A stretch of DNA of 64,000 bases from Streptomyces sp. Tue 6430 (GCA_021568835.1 JAKGSH010000010.1:620001-684000); one strand, 5' to 3'; positions 19,421 to 29,843 are shown, counted from the stretch's first letter. Numbers and translations: made by a program. The notes: generated by a model from the letters alone, not told the origin.

Positions 19421-19445
19421 GCCCCGACCGGAAAACGGCCGGGGC
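19421..19445. terminator. bidirectional hairpin between lacI and prcA
   Basis: A 10-bp stem with one mismatch (GCCCCGACCG against CGGCCGGGGC) and loop GAAAA lies in the 70-bp gap between the convergent genes. Confidence 0.65.
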
Positions 19446-19464
19446 ACAGCGAAAACGGATCGGG

Positions 19465-20210
19465 CTACTTCTCGTCCGACTCCTCGGCGCTCTCCGCCTC
19501 CGTCGACGCCCCGCCGGTCTCCAGCAGCCTCCCCAGCTGCCGCCCACGATCCGCTTGAACTTGCGCGACTGCGGACGCGTACGGTCCAGCACCGCCACCT
19601 CCAGACGCTCGGCGGGAATCTCCCGCTCCGTGCCGCTGGTGTCACGCGACAGGGCCTGCACCGCCAGCTTCAGGGCCTCCGCGAGGCTCATCCCGTCCCG
19701 GTGACGCTGGTCCAGGTAACTGCCGATCTGCTCCGCATTGCCACCGACCGCGACCGAACCGTGCTCGTCCACGATCGACCCGTCGTGCGGCAACCGGTAG
19801 ATCTGATCACCGTCCGGCGTCTCCCCGACCTCCGCCACCACCAGCTCCACCTCGTACGGCTTCTCACCGGCCGAGGAGAAAATGGTGCCCAGCGTCTGCG
19901 CGTAGACGTTGGCCAGACCGCGGGCGGTCACGTCGTCCCGGTCGTAGGTGTAACCGCGCAGGTCCGCGTAGCGCACCCCGCCGATCCGGAGGTTCTCGTA
20001 CTCGTTGTACTTGCCGGCGGCCGCGAAACCGATCCGGTCGTAGATCTCGCTGAACTTGTGCAGCGCACGGGACGGGTTCTCACCGACGAACACGATGCCG
20101 TCGGCGTACTGGAGCACGGCCAGGCTCCGACCACGGGCGATGCCCTTGCGCGCGTACTCCGCACGGTCCGCCATCGCCTGCTGGGGTGAGACATAGAACG
20201 GCGTCGACAC
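19465..20210 (-). CDS. prcA: PrcA, proteasome alpha subunit (one frameshift)
   Basis: Forms the outer rings of the 20S proteasome. It starts [20 protein letters not shown] (GTG at 20210), which carries the gate-forming N-terminus, and continues [21 protein letters not shown] missing base near 19540 replaces the tail; restored, it reads [16 protein letters not shown] and ends [10 protein letters not shown], giving 248 residues. It begins 58 bp after the prcB stop in the pup operon. ARC docks on the alpha rings. Confidence 0.95.
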
Positions 20211-20268
20211 CGGTTATCCGTCCCTTTCTGTGGAAGTCACACGATCACCTTGCCAGGAACCCGGCCCG

Positions 20269-21114
20269 CTACAGCAGCGCGGCCCGGGGACCGTCCGGCT
20301 CCTCGAGACGGCGCGCCAGCACCGAACGGGCGATCCCGGAGGACTCGTCGTCGGTCAGCCGGCGGAAACCGTCCTCGGTGATCACCGTGACGATGGGGTA
20401 GATCCGGCGGGCGACATCGGGACCACCGGTCGCCGAGTCGTCGTCTGCCGCGTCGTAGAGCGCCTGGACCACGAGCGTCGTGGCATCCTCCTCGCTCAGA
20501 TCCTGGCGGTACAGCTTCTTCATGGCGCCCCGCGCGAAGACCGAACCCGAACCGGTCGCCGCGAAGTGGTGCTCCTCGGAACGGCCCCCGGTGACGTCGT
20601 AGGAGAAGATCCGGCCCCTGCCGCGGTCCACGTCGAACCCGGCGAACAGCGGTACCACGGCCAGACCCTGCATGGCCATGCCCAGGTTGGAACGGATCAT
20701 CGTCGACAACCGGTTCGCCTTGCCCTCCAGCGACAGCTGGGCACCCTCGACCTTCTCGAAGTGCTCCAGCTCCAGCTGGAAGAGCTTGACCATCTCCACG
20801 GCCAGACCGGCGGTGCCCGCGATACCGACGGCCGAGTACTCGTCCGCCGGGAACACCTTCTCGATGTCGCGCTGCGCGATCACGTTGCCCATGGTCGCGC
20901 GACGGTCACCGGCGAGCACCACACCACCGGGGAAGGTCACGGCCACGATCGTCGTGCCGTGCGGCGCCTCGATCACCCCCTGCAGCGCGGGGAGTTGCCG
21001 GTTGCCGGGCAGCAGCTCCGGCTGGTGCTCGGAGAGGAAGTCCATGAAGGACGAGGACCCAGGCGTCAGGAAGGCAGCTGGTAGACGCCCGGTGCTACGA
21101 GTGTTGGCTTCCAC
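20269..21114 (-). CDS. prcB: PrcB, proteasome beta subunit
   Basis: Catalytic subunit of the 20S proteasome, 281 residues. A propeptide of 53 residues is removed before the nucleophilic Thr54 in [23 protein letters not shown] supplies the catalytic Lys/Asp-region signature of the family. The GTG at 21114 ([16 protein letters not shown]) has GGAAGGA 5 nt upstream. An in-frame start at 21201 would lie deep inside the endonuclease gene and lacks support. The gene overlaps the endonuclease VII-like gene by 49 bp, so the two are translationally linked. Confidence 0.96.
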   Translation of the reverse strand: MEANTRSTGRLPAAFLTPGSSSFMDFLSEHQPELLPGNRQLPALQGVIEAPHGTTIVAVTFPGGVVLAGDRRATMGNVIAQRDIEKVFPADEYSAVGIAGTAGLAVEMVKLFQLELEHFEKVEGAQLSLEGKANRLSTMIRSNLGMAMQGLAVVPLFAGFDVDRGRGRIFSYDVTGGRSEEHHFAATGSGSVFARGAMKKLYRQDLSEEDATTLVVQALYDAADDDSATGGPDVARRIYPIVTVITEDGFRRLTDDESSGIARSVLARRLEEPDGPRAALL

Positions 21115-21677
21115 GCGATTCCTTCCACGTAAGCAGCAGCCCGCCTTATGGCATCGGGCCGATCCTTGAACTGCCCCAGTGCGGCATTGCAGCTGAAGCA
21201 CAGTACGCCTCGGACCCTACCCGTCTTGTGGCAGTGATCCACATGCTCGGGCACGGCCGCCAAACATATGCAGCAGACGCCCCCTTGGGAGGTGACCAAC
21301 TCGTCGCGCTCAGCTTCGGTGATGCCGTACTGGCGCTTGAGATGGGCCTTCCGGCTCTGGATCGCGCGGCACGCCTTGCAGCGCGTCGACAGGCCGTCGG
21401 ACGCGGTCGAGTTGCGGTGCCACTCACTGTGCGGCTTGATCTCGCCACACGTCCGGCAGAGCCTGTGCCCCTCAGGCACGTCCACTTTCTCTCGAACCGT
21501 CTCGCCCATGGCCTCTTGACGTCGGCGGTAGTGCGCGGCGCTGTACTCCGCCACGCACTCCCGACAGTGCATCTGCAGGCCGTCGCGCCGGTTCTTGTCC
21601 CTCGCGAAGGCAGTGACGGGAAGATCTCGCTTGCACTTCCTGCACTGCTTCCCATCGGGCTCGCCCGCCACCCCCAC
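21066..21677 (-). CDS. endonuclease VII-like HNH protein between pup and prcB
   Basis: A 203-residue Cys/His-rich protein. The N-terminal half holds repeated zinc-binding CxxC pairs ([36 protein letters not shown]). The C-terminal part has the recombination endonuclease VII core: [20 protein letters not shown], then [13 protein letters not shown], with the DHCH metal/active-site motif intact. It could cut branched DNA, or it could be a zinc protein with another job. GTG at 21677 with GAAGG upstream. It lies 41 bp after pup and overlaps prcB by 49 bp, so it is expressed with the proteasome. It is conserved at this spot in Streptomyces as I recall, with no established function. Confidence 0.88.
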   Translation of the reverse strand: MGVAGEPDGKQCRKCKRDLPVTAFARDKNRRDGLQMHCRECVAEYSAAHYRRRQEAMGETVREKVDVPEGHRLCRTCGEIKPHSEWHRNSTASDGLSTRCKACRAIQSRKAHLKRQYGITEAERDELVTSQGGVCCICLAAVPEHVDHCHKTGRVRGVLCFSCNAALGQFKDRPDAIRRAAAYVEGIAWKPTLVAPGVYQLPS

Positions 21678-21718
21678 CCCGTGACCTTCATTCCAAAGGA
21701 GAAACTAGCGACTGACCT

Positions 21719-21937
21719 TCACTCCCCACCTTTCTGCACGAAGCTTCGCACGAAATCCTCGGCATTTTCCTCGAGTACATCGTCAATCTCGTCAAGAACC
21801 GAGTCCACGTCGTCGCTCAGCTTCTCCTGACGCTCCTTGAGGTCGTCCGAGGCCTGCGTCTCCGCCGCCTGCTCCTCGGTCTCCTCGGTGGAGCGCGTCG
21901 CCTTCTGCTGGCCGCCGCCGGTGTCCTTGGTCGCCAT
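21719..21937 (-). CDS. pup: Pup, prokaryotic ubiquitin-like protein
   Basis: A 72-residue disordered modifier (MATKDTGGGQQKATRS start). The C-terminal half holds the ARC-binding helix LKERQEKLSDDVDSVLDEI and ends VQKGGE. The terminal Glu is already encoded, so deamidation by Dop is not needed before ligation. The ATG at 21937 is chosen because it begins the family N-terminus; an in-frame start 10 codons upstream lacks support. First gene of pup-endonuclease-prcB-prcA. Confidence 0.96.
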   Translation of the reverse strand: MATKDTGGGQQKATRSTEETEEQAAETQASDDLKERQEKLSDDVDSVLDEIDDVLEENAEDFVRSFVQKGGE

Positions 21938-22074
21938 AACCCTCACCCCGCTCAGTTCGCCCGACATGGTCGACAGGTCGGCATTCCTGCCGATCGGTGA
22001 TGATCAGACCCTACAAGCCGGGTCCGACATCGGCCCCGCAGTTGCCACAACGTGCGGGGTCCATCTCGATGATT

Positions 22075-22108
22075 CCCGGGCGCGGGGGTTTCCACCCTCG
22101 CGCCCGGG
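22075..22108 (-). terminator. hairpin between dop and pup
   Basis: A 10-bp outer stem (CCCGGGCGCG with its complement) and an imperfect inner stem, 18 bp after the dop stop. It should separate dop from the pup operon. Confidence 0.65.
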
Positions 22109-22125
22109 TCCGGCCGGGTACCCGT

Positions 22126-23637
22126 TCAGCGCCCGGACAAGACCTTGACCAGGTCTTCCGCGGTACGACAGCGGTCCAGGAGCGCCTTGACGTGATTTCG
22201 CGTTCCGCGAAGCGGTTCCAGGGTTGGAACCCGCTGGAGGCTGTCGCGGCCGGGCAGGTCGAAGATGACCGAGTCCCAGGAGGCGGCCGCCACGTCGTCG
22301 GCGTACTGCTCCAGGCAGCGGCCGCGGAAGTACGCGCGCGTGTCCTCCGGGGGCTTGCCCACGGCCCGCTGGACCTCCGCCTCGTCCAGGAGCCGCTTGA
22401 CGCGGCCGCGGGCCACGAGGCGGTTGTAGAGGCCCTTCTCGGCCCGTACGTCGGCGTACTGGAGGTCGACGAGGTGGAGGCGGGCGGCGTCCCAGTCGAG
22501 GGCGTCGCGGCGCCGGTAGCCTTCCATCAGTTCGCGTTTGGCCACCCAGTCCAGTTCGCCGGCCAGGCTCATGGGGTCGTTCTCGAGGCGCGTGAGGGTG
22601 TCCTCCCAGCGCGCCAGGACGTCCTTGGTCTGGTCGTCGGCGTCGGCTCCGTAGCGTTCTTCCACGTATTTGCGTGACAGCTCGAAGTACTCCATCTGCA
22701 GTTGGACCGCGGTGAGTGTGCGGCCGCTGCGCAGGGTGACGAGGTGCTTGAGGGTGGGGTCGTGGGAGACCTGGTGGAGGGTGCGGACGGGCTGGTCGAC
22801 GGCGAGGTCGACGGCGATGAAGCCGTCCTCGATCATCGACAGGACCAGGGCGGTGGTGCCGAGCTTGAGGTAGGTGGAGATCTCCGAGAGGTTGGCGTCC
22901 CCGATGATCACGTGGAGGCGGCGGTACTTCTCGGCGTCGGCGTGCGGCTCGTCGCGGGTGTTGATGATCGGGCGCTTGAGCGTGGTCTCGAGGCCGACCT
23001 CGACCTCGAAGTAGTCGGCGCGCTGGCTGAGCTGGAAGCCGTGTTCGTGTCCGTCCTGGCCGATGCCGACGCGGCCGGCTCCGGCGAAGACCTGGCGGGA
23101 GACGAAGAAGGGCGTGAGGTGGCGCACGATGTCGGAGAAGGCGGTCTCCCGCTTCATCAGGTAGTTCTCGTGCGTGCCGTAGGAGGCGCCTTTGTTGTCG
23201 GTGTTGTTCTTGTAGAGGTGGATCGGCTGGGCGCCGGGGAGTGCAGCGGCCCGTTCGGCGGCTTCGGCCATGATGCGTTCGCCGGCTTTGTCCCACAGGA
23301 CGGCGTCGCGCGGGTTGGTGACCTCGGGCGAGCTGTATTCGGGGTGGGCGTGGTCGACGTAGAGGCGGGCGCCGTTGGTGAGGATGACGTTGGCGAGGCC
23401 GATGTCCTCGTCGGTGAGCTGGGTGGAGTCGGCGGCTTCGCGGGCGAGGTCGAAGCCTCGGGCGTCCCGCAGGGGGTTCTCTTCCTCGAAGTCCCAGCGG
23501 GCCCGGCGGGCCCGGTGCATCGCCGCCGCGTAGGCGTTGACGATCTGGGACGAGGTGAGCATGGCATTGGCGTTCGGGTGACCGGGGACGGAGATCCCGT
23601 ATTCCGTCTCGATGCCCATTACTCGCCGTACGGTCAT
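22126..23637 (-). CDS. dop: Dop, Pup deamidase/depupylase
   Basis: Intact 503-residue protein of the carboxylate-amine ligase fold. It has the [20 protein letters not shown] nucleotide-binding start, the extended Dop loop around residues 40-80 that PafA lacks, [19 protein letters not shown] and [19 protein letters not shown]. It removes Pup from substrates and deamidates Gln-ending Pup. Since the Pup here ends in Glu, removal and recycling should be its main job. Hairpins lie on both sides, so it may have its own promoter. Confidence 0.96.
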   Translation of the reverse strand: MTVRRVMGIETEYGISVPGHPNANAMLTSSQIVNAYAAAMHRARRARWDFEEENPLRDARGFDLAREAADSTQLTDEDIGLANVILTNGARLYVDHAHPEYSSPEVTNPRDAVLWDKAGERIMAEAAERAAALPGAQPIHLYKNNTDNKGASYGTHENYLMKRETAFSDIVRHLTPFFVSRQVFAGAGRVGIGQDGHEHGFQLSQRADYFEVEVGLETTLKRPIINTRDEPHADAEKYRRLHVIIGDANLSEISTYLKLGTTALVLSMIEDGFIAVDLAVDQPVRTLHQVSHDPTLKHLVTLRSGRTLTAVQLQMEYFELSRKYVEERYGADADDQTKDVLARWEDTLTRLENDPMSLAGELDWVAKRELMEGYRRRDALDWDAARLHLVDLQYADVRAEKGLYNRLVARGRVKRLLDEAEVQRAVGKPPEDTRAYFRGRCLEQYADDVAAASWDSVIFDLPGRDSLQRVPTLEPLRGTRNHVKALLDRCRTAEDLVKVLSGR

Positions 23638-23823
23638 GCGGCCCTCCTTGCCCGGCGGCGTCCTCGGTCGTGGGCGCCGCTCAAGTACCGCGGGTGTTCC
23701 GGTGCGTGTGCGGTGCCCGTGCCCGCACTGTGCCCGGCGGTACGGATGAGCCTAGAACGCCTCTGCGCCGGTGGGGAGATCATTTGCGTCATTGCCTGCT
23801 CCAGCCGTGGCCCGAAAAGCAGT

Positions 23824-23858
23824 CGGCTGCGGGTGCCCGGTGAGGGCACCCGCAGCCG
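23824..23858 (-). terminator. strong hairpin terminator after arc
   Basis: A perfect 15-bp stem (CGGCTGCGGGTGCCC with its complement), 5-nt loop, then a short T-run on the minus strand. It begins 9 bp after the arc stop. Confidence 0.8.
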
Positions 23859-23866
23859 CCCTGGTT

Positions 23867-25632
23867 CTACAGGTACTGTCCGGTGTTCGCCACCGTGTCG
23901 ATGGAGCGTCCGGTGTCGGAGCCTTGCTTTCCGGTGATGAGGGTGCGGATGTAGACGATCCGCTCGCCCTTCTTTCCGGAGATGCGGGCCCAGTCGTCGG
24001 GGTTGGTGGTGTTGGGGAGGTCCTCGTTCTCCTTGAACTCGTCCACGCAGGCCTGGAGGAGGTGGGAGACGCGGAGGCCCTTCTGGTTCTTCTCGAGGAA
24101 GTCCTTGATCGCCATTTTCTTGGCGCGGCCCACGATGTTCTCGATCATGGCGCCGGAGTTGAAGTCCTTGAAGTAGAGGACTTCCTTGTCGCCGTTGGCG
24201 TAGGTGACTTCCAGGAAGCGGTTCTCCTCGGATTCGGCGTACATGTGTTCCACTGCCGTCTGGATCATGCTTTCGACGGTGGTGGTGCGGTCGCCGGCGT
24301 GTTCGCCGAGGTCGTCGGAGTGGAGCGGGAGGCGTTCGGTGAGGTACTTGCCGAAGATGTCCTTGGCCGCTTCGGCGTCCGGACGTTCGATCTTGATCTT
24401 CACGTCGAGCCGGCCGGGGCGCAGGATGGCCGGGTCGATCATGTCCTCGCGGTTGGAGGCGCCGATCACGACCACGTTCTGCAGGCCTTCCACGCCGTCG
24501 ATCTCGGCGAGGAGCTGGGGGACGATGGTGTTCTCCACGTCCGAGCTGACACCGGAGCCGCGGGTGCGGAAGAGGGATTCCATCTCGTCGAAGAAGACGA
24601 TGACGGGGGTGCCCTCGCTGGCCTTCTCGCGGGCGCGCTGGAAGACCAGGCGGATCTGCCGCTCGGTCTCGCCGACGTACTTGTTGAGAAGCTCGGGGCC
24701 CTTGATGTTGAGGAAGAAGCTCTTGCCGGCGGCCTGGCCGGTGACCTCGGCGACCTTCTTGGCCAGCGAGTTGGCGACGGCCTTGGCGATGAGCGTCTTG
24801 CCGCATCCGGGGGGCCGTAGAGCAGGACGCCCTTGGGGGGGCGCAGCTCGTGCTCGCGGAAGAGGTCGGGGTAGAGGTAGGGCAGCTCGACCGCGTCGCG
24901 GATGGCTTCGATCTGGCCGCCGAGGCCGCCGATCTGCTCGTACCCGATGTCCGGGACCTCTTCGAGGACGAGTTCTTCGACCTCGCTCTTGGGGACGACC
25001 TCGTAGACGTAGCCGGAGCGGGGTTCGAGCAGCAGGGCGTCGCCGGGCCGGATGACGACGTCCAGCAAGGGCTCGGCGAGCCTGACCACCCGTTCTTCGT
25101 CGGTGTGTCCGACGACCAGGGCGCGCTGGCCGTCCTCGAGGATCTCCTTGAGGGTGACGATGTCGCCGACGCTCTCGTACTCCATGGCCTCGACCACGTT
25201 GAGTGCTTCGTTGAGCATCAGTTCCTGGCCGCGTCGGAGCTCCTCGAGCTCGACGCCGGGGCTGACGTTCACCCGGAGCTTGCGGCCCCCGGTGAAGATG
25301 TCGGCGGTGCCGTCCTCGTTCGCCTGGAGGAAGACACCGAAGCCGGCGGGCGGCTGTGCGAGCCGGTCGACTTCTTCCTTGAGGGCCACGATCTGGTCAC
25401 GGGCCTCGCGGAGTGTGCTGGCCAGTCTTTCGTTCTGGGCGGACACGCCGGCCAGGTTGGTCTGCAGCTCGACGATCCGCTCTTCGAGAATCCTCGTGTG
25501 TCGCGGAGAGTCGGCGAGCTTGCGTCGCAGGACGGCGATCTCCTGCTCAAGGTAGGCAATCTGCCCGGCGGGGTCGTCGGACCCTCGTCCCGGGCGGATG
25601 CCGCGGTTCATGTCGTCGTCGTGGGCTGCCAC
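23867..25632 (-). CDS. arc: ARC/Mpa, AAA+ proteasomal ATPase (one frameshift)
   Basis: Hexameric ring that binds Pup, unfolds tagged proteins and feeds them to the 20S core. An N-terminal coiled coil (about residues 20-80: [18 protein letters not shown]) captures Pup, then come OB folds and an AAA domain. A run of six G at 24809-24814 should be seven; restored, Walker A reads [15 protein letters not shown] and the protein has 588 residues. Walker B lies in [12 protein letters not shown]. The C-terminal NTGQYL tail is the gate-opening motif. The GTG at 25632 has GGTGAGG just upstream. It is divergent from the ferredoxin gene. Confidence 0.95.
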
Positions 25633-25875
25633 GGTCCTCACCTCCTCCAAGGGGAGCTGGACGCTTCCAGACCCTACCTGGGTGGGTGTCGATTGAAACC
25701 CCTAGATCAAAAGACTGTCGGGGTGTGTCCGATCTTCACCCTTGCGCTCTCCCTCACGCCAGGGGAATACCCACTGAACGTGGTTGGAAAGCTGCCGGGG
25801 GTAGGGTCGAAGTGTTCAACACCCGTCAGAGCCTGCATCGTTCCCGTACGGCTCGGCAAACATTCGGCAGGAGAT

Positions 25876-26181
25876 ATGGGCGTGCAGCAGGAGGCCGGTG
25901 TCGGCGGCGAGGCTCTGGAGGTCTGGATCGACCAGGATCTCTGTACCGGCGACGGCATCTGTGCGCAGTATGCGCCGGAGGTGTTCGAGCTGGACATCGA
26001 CGGTCTGGCGTACGTCAAGGCCGCCGATGAGGAGCTTCTGCAGGACAAGGGTGCCACGGTGCCGGTTCCGCTGCCGTTGTTGACGGACGTGGTGGACTCG
26101 GCGCGGGAGTGTCCGGGCGACTGCATCCATGTGCGGAGGGTCGCGGACGGGGTCGAGGTCTACGGTCCGGACGCGGAGTGA
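25876..26181 (+). CDS. small ferredoxin
   Basis: A 101-residue iron-sulphur protein. Cluster residues lie in DLCTGDGICAQYAPEVFEL and ECPGDCIHV: a Cys-X5-Cys pair and a Cys-Pro Cys-containing site typical of 3Fe-4S or mixed 4Fe-4S ferredoxins that serve P450s and other oxidoreductases. An ATG at 25876 with AGGAG 2-6 nt upstream fixes the start. It stands alone, divergent from arc. The partner is unknown; the P450 about 24 kb away is only a possibility. Confidence 0.88.
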   Translation: MGVQQEAGVGGEALEVWIDQDLCTGDGICAQYAPEVFELDIDGLAYVKAADEELLQDKGATVPVPLPLLTDVVDSARECPGDCIHVRRVADGVEVYGPDAE

Positions 26182-26238
26182 CGGTGTCCGTACGTGTGGT
26201 GACGGCTGTCTGATTTCTCACAGCCTCGGTGGTCTGGT

Positions 26239-26876
26239 TCAGACGCTGTGGGTGGCGGCGGGTGTGGAGCGGACGAACGCGTGGTCCTGCCAGCGCCACT
26301 TGGCGCTCTCCTTGACGTCCGGGCAGCAACTGGGGACGTCGGGCGAGGAGTAGCCGAGGTAGTCGGCGAGTACGGCGCCGTCGCCGACGGTCAGGGCGGT
26401 GACGGTGCGGCGTTCCTTCGGGTCGACGAGTGTGGCGACGACCCGGGGGCTGGTCGCGCCGGCGGCCTGGGTGAGGACGTAGACGCCGTCGGGCGGGTGC
26501 CCATGGGGGCGTCGCAGTGGACCGCGGCGACTGTTTCCGGCCTGCCGTCGCCGTCCAGGTCTCCGGTGGCCTTCTTCATCACCAGCGCCTTCACCGGGCC
26601 GCATTCCAGGGGGAAGTCGACGCCCGTGGTGGCCGGGGCGGCCGCGGTGACGGGTGCGGGGGCCGTGCCGGGGCCGCTCGCCTGGGCGGCGGTCGCGGGG
26701 CCGGGCTGGAGCACCGAGGACAGGGCCACGACACCGGCGACGGCGGTGGCGGTCGCGAGCCAGTGGATCGGCCGGGTGTGGGTGTGTGCCAGTTCCGGGA
26801 CGGCGGATTGCTGCACGAGGAGCGTCTCCTGTGAGGGCTGTGCCGGTGGGGGTTGTGCCGGTGGGATGGGCTGCAT
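26239..26876 (-). CDS. membrane-anchored or secreted protein of unknown function (one frameshift)
   Basis: About 212 residues. A Pro/Gln-rich N-terminus is followed by a hydrophobic helix (WLATATAVAGVVALSSVL), a Pro/Ala-rich linker and a globular part beginning VDFPLECGPVKALVMKKATG with an FG-GAP-like DLDGDGRPETVA. A missing base near 26495 shifts the rest; restored, it reads PPDGVYVLTQAAGATSPRVV and ends at 26239. No family recognised. Start ATG at 26876 with a weak ribosome site. Convergent with the ferredoxin gene. Confidence 0.72.
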
Positions 26877-26954
26877 CGTGCCACACGTCACAGTGTGGGG
26901 AACAGGGGGGTCGGGGATCGGGGTGGTGCCCCGCGGGCGGCGCCAAAGCGACGA

Positions 26955-27000
26955 CGCCGTGGTCCAGTTCCCTCGGGTTCGCGGGAACTGGACCACGGCG
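26955..27000 (-). terminator. long hairpin terminator after trmI
   Basis: A perfect 18-bp stem (CGCCGTGGTCCAGTTCCC with its complement) and a 10-nt loop, 39 bp beyond the methyltransferase stop. Confidence 0.8.
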
Positions 27001-27038
27001 TCGGTTCGTTGGTGCGGCGTCGGCCGGACCGGGGGCGG

Positions 27039-27938
27039 TTAGCGGGTGCCTGCGTCGGCGTTGGGGCCGGTGTAGTCCTCGCCGTAGGCGCCCTTGGCGG
27101 GGCGGCGGCGGCGCATCGGCGGCTCGACGCCGTCGGCCAGGCGGCGGGCGGTGAGGAGGAAGCCGGTGTGGCCGATCATGCGGTGGTCGGGGCGGACGGC
27201 CAGGCCCTCGACGTGCCAGTTGCGGATCATCGTCTCCCAGGAGGTCGGCTCGTTGAAGGAGCCGATCTCGCGGATGGACTCGACGGTCCGGGCGAGCTGG
27301 GTGGTGGTGGCGACGTAGCAGCACAGGATGCCGCCGGGGACGAGTGCCTTGGAGACGGCCTCGAGGCATTCCCAGGGGGCGAGCATGTCGAGGATGACGC
27401 GGTCCACGTCGGTGTCGCTCAGGTTGTCCTGGAGGTCGCCGACGGTGAGCTGCCAGGCGGGGTGCGGGCCGCCGAAGTAGCGCTCCACGTTCTGCCGGGC
27501 GATCTCCGCGAAGTCCTCGCGGCGTTCGTAGCTGTGCAGCATGCCCTGGTCGCCGATGGCGCGCAGCAGGAAGCTGCTGAGCGAGCCGGAGCCGACGCCG
27601 GCCTCGACGACGCGCGCGCCGGGGAAGATGTCGGCGAAGGCGAGGATCTGCCCCGCGTCCTTGGGGTAGACCACGGCGGCGCCGCGGGGCATGGACAGGA
27701 CGTAGTCGGGGAGCAGGGGGCGCAGCGCGAGGTAGGCGACGTTCCCGGTGGTGCGGACGACGCTGCCCTCGGGAGCACCGATCAGTTCGTCGTGCGGGAA
27801 GGAACCCTTGTGGGTGTGGAAATTCTTCCCGGCCTCGAGCGTGAACGTGTAGTGGCGGCCCTTGGGGTCGGTCAGCTGAACCTGGTCCCCGACCTTGAAG
27901 GGCCCGCGCCTGCGGGCGGCACCGGTCGGTTCGGACAT
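27039..27938 (-). CDS. trmI: tRNA (adenine-58-N1)-methyltransferase
   Basis: Intact 299-residue class I methyltransferase that methylates A58 of the tRNA T-loop. The SAM site reads VVEAGVGSGSLSSFLLRAIG, the catalytic motif IV lies in VILDMLAPWECLEAV, and GNVAYLALRPLLPDYVLSMPRG is split here as GNVAYLALRPL and PDYVLSMPRG. The N-terminal small domain binds tRNA. It lies 49 bp downstream of the M50 protease gene and probably shares its transcript. Confidence 0.94.
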   Translation of the reverse strand: MSEPTGAARRRGPFKVGDQVQLTDPKGRHYTFTLEAGKNFHTHKGSFPHDELIGAPEGSVVRTTGNVAYLALRPLLPDYVLSMPRGAAVVYPKDAGQILAFADIFPGARVVEAGVGSGSLSSFLLRAIGDQGMLHSYERREDFAEIARQNVERYFGGPHPAWQLTVGDLQDNLSDTDVDRVILDMLAPWECLEAVSKALVPGGILCCYVATTTQLARTVESIREIGSFNEPTSWETMIRNWHVEGLAVRPDHRMIGHTGFLLTARRLADGVEPPMRRRRPAKGAYGEDYTGPNADAGTR

Positions 27939-27987
27939 GTGAACAGCCTACCGGGATTCGCGGGGGTCGCCGACCACCGGGGCGCCG

Positions 27988-29670
27988 CTAGGAGGGCCTG
28001 GCCATGGCCTTCACGAAGGCGCGTTCCACGTCGGCCGCGGAGAGGACGCCGTAGATCTCGCCGGTCTCCTCGACCACCAGGTATTCGGTGGCGGGGGTGG
28101 CGCGCAGGGCGTCCAGGAGGTCTTCGCCGGCGAGTTCGGCGGAGACCCGCATGCCTTCGGTGAGGTCCTGGGCGAGGTTGCTGACGGCGACCCAGGGGCG
28201 GCGGTGTTCGGGTACGCCGACGATGGCGGCCTCGCGGACCAGGGAGAGGGGTTCGCCGTGGGCGTCGACGACGACCAGGGCGCGGGCGCCCGCGTCGTTG
28301 GCGCGGCGCAGTGCCTCGGAGAGCGGGGTGTTCGTCTCGACCGGGACCGCGCGGCGGGTCAGCTTGCGGGCGCGCAGTTCGGGGAGGTGCTCGCGCAGGC
28401 GTGCCATGCGCAGGCTGTTGCCGGCGCCGGTCCAGATGATGGCGGCGAGGATGGCGGCGAGCAGGGCGTCCAGGACGGTGTCCATGCCGACGCTGTCCTC
28501 GGCCTGGGAGCCGAGCGCCCCGGACTGGGTGAGGAGCGGGAGTCCGATCAGGACGGAGACGGCGAGGGCGCGGCCGACCCAGGCGGCGGCGACGGTGCCG
28601 GTCATGGGCTTGCCGGTGATCTTCCAGACGACGGCGCGGAGCATGCGGCCGCCGTCGAGCGGGAGTCCGGGCAGGAGGTTGAAGACCGCGACGATGAGGT
28701 TGGAGACCATCAGTCCGGCCAGCAGGACGCCGGGGACGGTGCCGGGCTCCACGGTCCGCATGGCGAGGTGGAACAGGCCGGCGAGCACCAGGGAGAGCAG
28801 GGGGCCGACGAAGGCCAGGACGAACTCGCGGCCGGGGGTCTCGGCCTCCTTCTCGATCTCGGAGACGCCGCCGAAGAACTGGAGCTGGATGCGGCGGACC
28901 GGGAGCTTGAAGCGGAGGGCGGCGATGGTGTGCGCCAGTTCGTGGACGAGGACGGAGGCGTAGAAGGCGACCGCGAAGAAGAGGGCGACGAGGTAGCGGG
29001 CGGCGCCGAGCTCGGGCAGCACGCGGTCGAGCTGGCCGCCGAAGACCCAGGTGATCAGTGCGGCGACCAGGAACCAGCTGGGGGCCACGTAGACGGGGAC
29101 GCCGAAGGGGCGTCCCATCAGCAGGCCGCCGCGGGACTCCGGGGGGCGCGGGGGACGGCGGCCCTTGGCGGGGGCGGGGGCGTCGCCGAGGGCGGGGGCG
29201 CTGTGGGCGTGGGGGCGGTCCGGGTGGAGGTCGTGGCCCTCCGGGGTCCTGCGGGCCGTCGGGGTCGGGGCGCTCCCGGGTTGCGTCCCGGCGTTTGCGG
29301 CCGGTTCGGTGGCGGCCGGTTCCGTAGCGGCCGGTTCTTCGGTGGCCGGTTCTTCGGTGGCCGGTTCTTCGGTGGCGGCCGATTCCGTTGCAACCGATTC
29401 CGTTGCGGCCGGTTCGGTCGCCTGCCGGTCCGTCCCGGCGCGCCGGGTCTCCCGCTCCTCCTGCGGCTCGCGGTCCTGCCGGTCCTCGCGGGCCGTTTCG
29501 TGCGTCGTCCCCTTCGCGTCTTTCGCGGGGCCGGCCCCGCGCTCCGCGAAGGTGTCGCCGGCCTCGGCGGTGGTTTCCTCGGCGGCGGCCGGGGGCGCAG
29601 GTGTCACGTGGTGCTCGGCCGACTCCTCGTTGTCCGGCCGCGGCCGCCCGCTCCCGCCGCTTTCCACCAC
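27988..29670 (-). CDS. M50 (site-2-protease-like) metallopeptidase with CBS domains
   Basis: A 560-residue integral membrane protease. The first 185 residues are a disordered acidic tail with a run of TEEPA and TEPAA repeats. The membrane domain holds the zinc site LVHELAHTIAAL and the second motif NLLPGLPLDGGRML. Two CBS domains form the C-terminus (ARALVVVDAHGEPLSLV and EYLVVEETGEIYGVLSAADV), suggesting control by adenylate nucleotides. It should cleave membrane-bound substrates such as anti-sigma factors; the target is unknown. The GTG at 29670 has GAGGGG 5 nt upstream. It heads the transcript that includes trmI. Confidence 0.92.
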   Translation of the reverse strand: MVESGGSGRPRPDNEESAEHHVTPAPPAAAEETTAEAGDTFAERGAGPAKDAKGTTHETAREDRQDREPQEERETRRAGTDRQATEPAATESVATESAATEEPATEEPATEEPAATEPAATEPAANAGTQPGSAPTPTARRTPEGHDLHPDRPHAHSAPALGDAPAPAKGRRPPRPPESRGGLLMGRPFGVPVYVAPSWFLVAALITWVFGGQLDRVLPELGAARYLVALFFAVAFYASVLVHELAHTIAALRFKLPVRRIQLQFFGGVSEIEKEAETPGREFVLAFVGPLLSLVLAGLFHLAMRTVEPGTVPGVLLAGLMVSNLIVAVFNLLPGLPLDGGRMLRAVVWKITGKPMTGTVAAAWVGRALAVSVLIGLPLLTQSGALGSQAEDSVGMDTVLDALLAAILAAIIWTGAGNSLRMARLREHLPELRARKLTRRAVPVETNTPLSEALRRANDAGARALVVVDAHGEPLSLVREAAIVGVPEHRRPWVAVSNLAQDLTEGMRVSAELAGEDLLDALRATPATEYLVVEETGEIYGVLSAADVERAFVKAMARPS

Positions 29671-29843
29671 GGTGTCCCCTCGTTGGTTGCGACTCCCGCT
29701 CCTGCCGGGCGGGAGGGTCTGGGATCGATGGTATGCGTCCGTCGGGGCGCGTTCGGCTCCGGCACCCCTGCGTTTTCACGGCTGTCGCCCCTGTCGTGGG
29801 CGGTGTGGGGTCACTGTCGGTGGCGGGCCGTAAGGTCTGTGGC

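Noticed and set aside
23867..25632. Natural frameshift in arc regulating Mpa production
   Set aside because: The break is one missing base in a run of seven G, just like many others here, and it would remove the Walker A motif.
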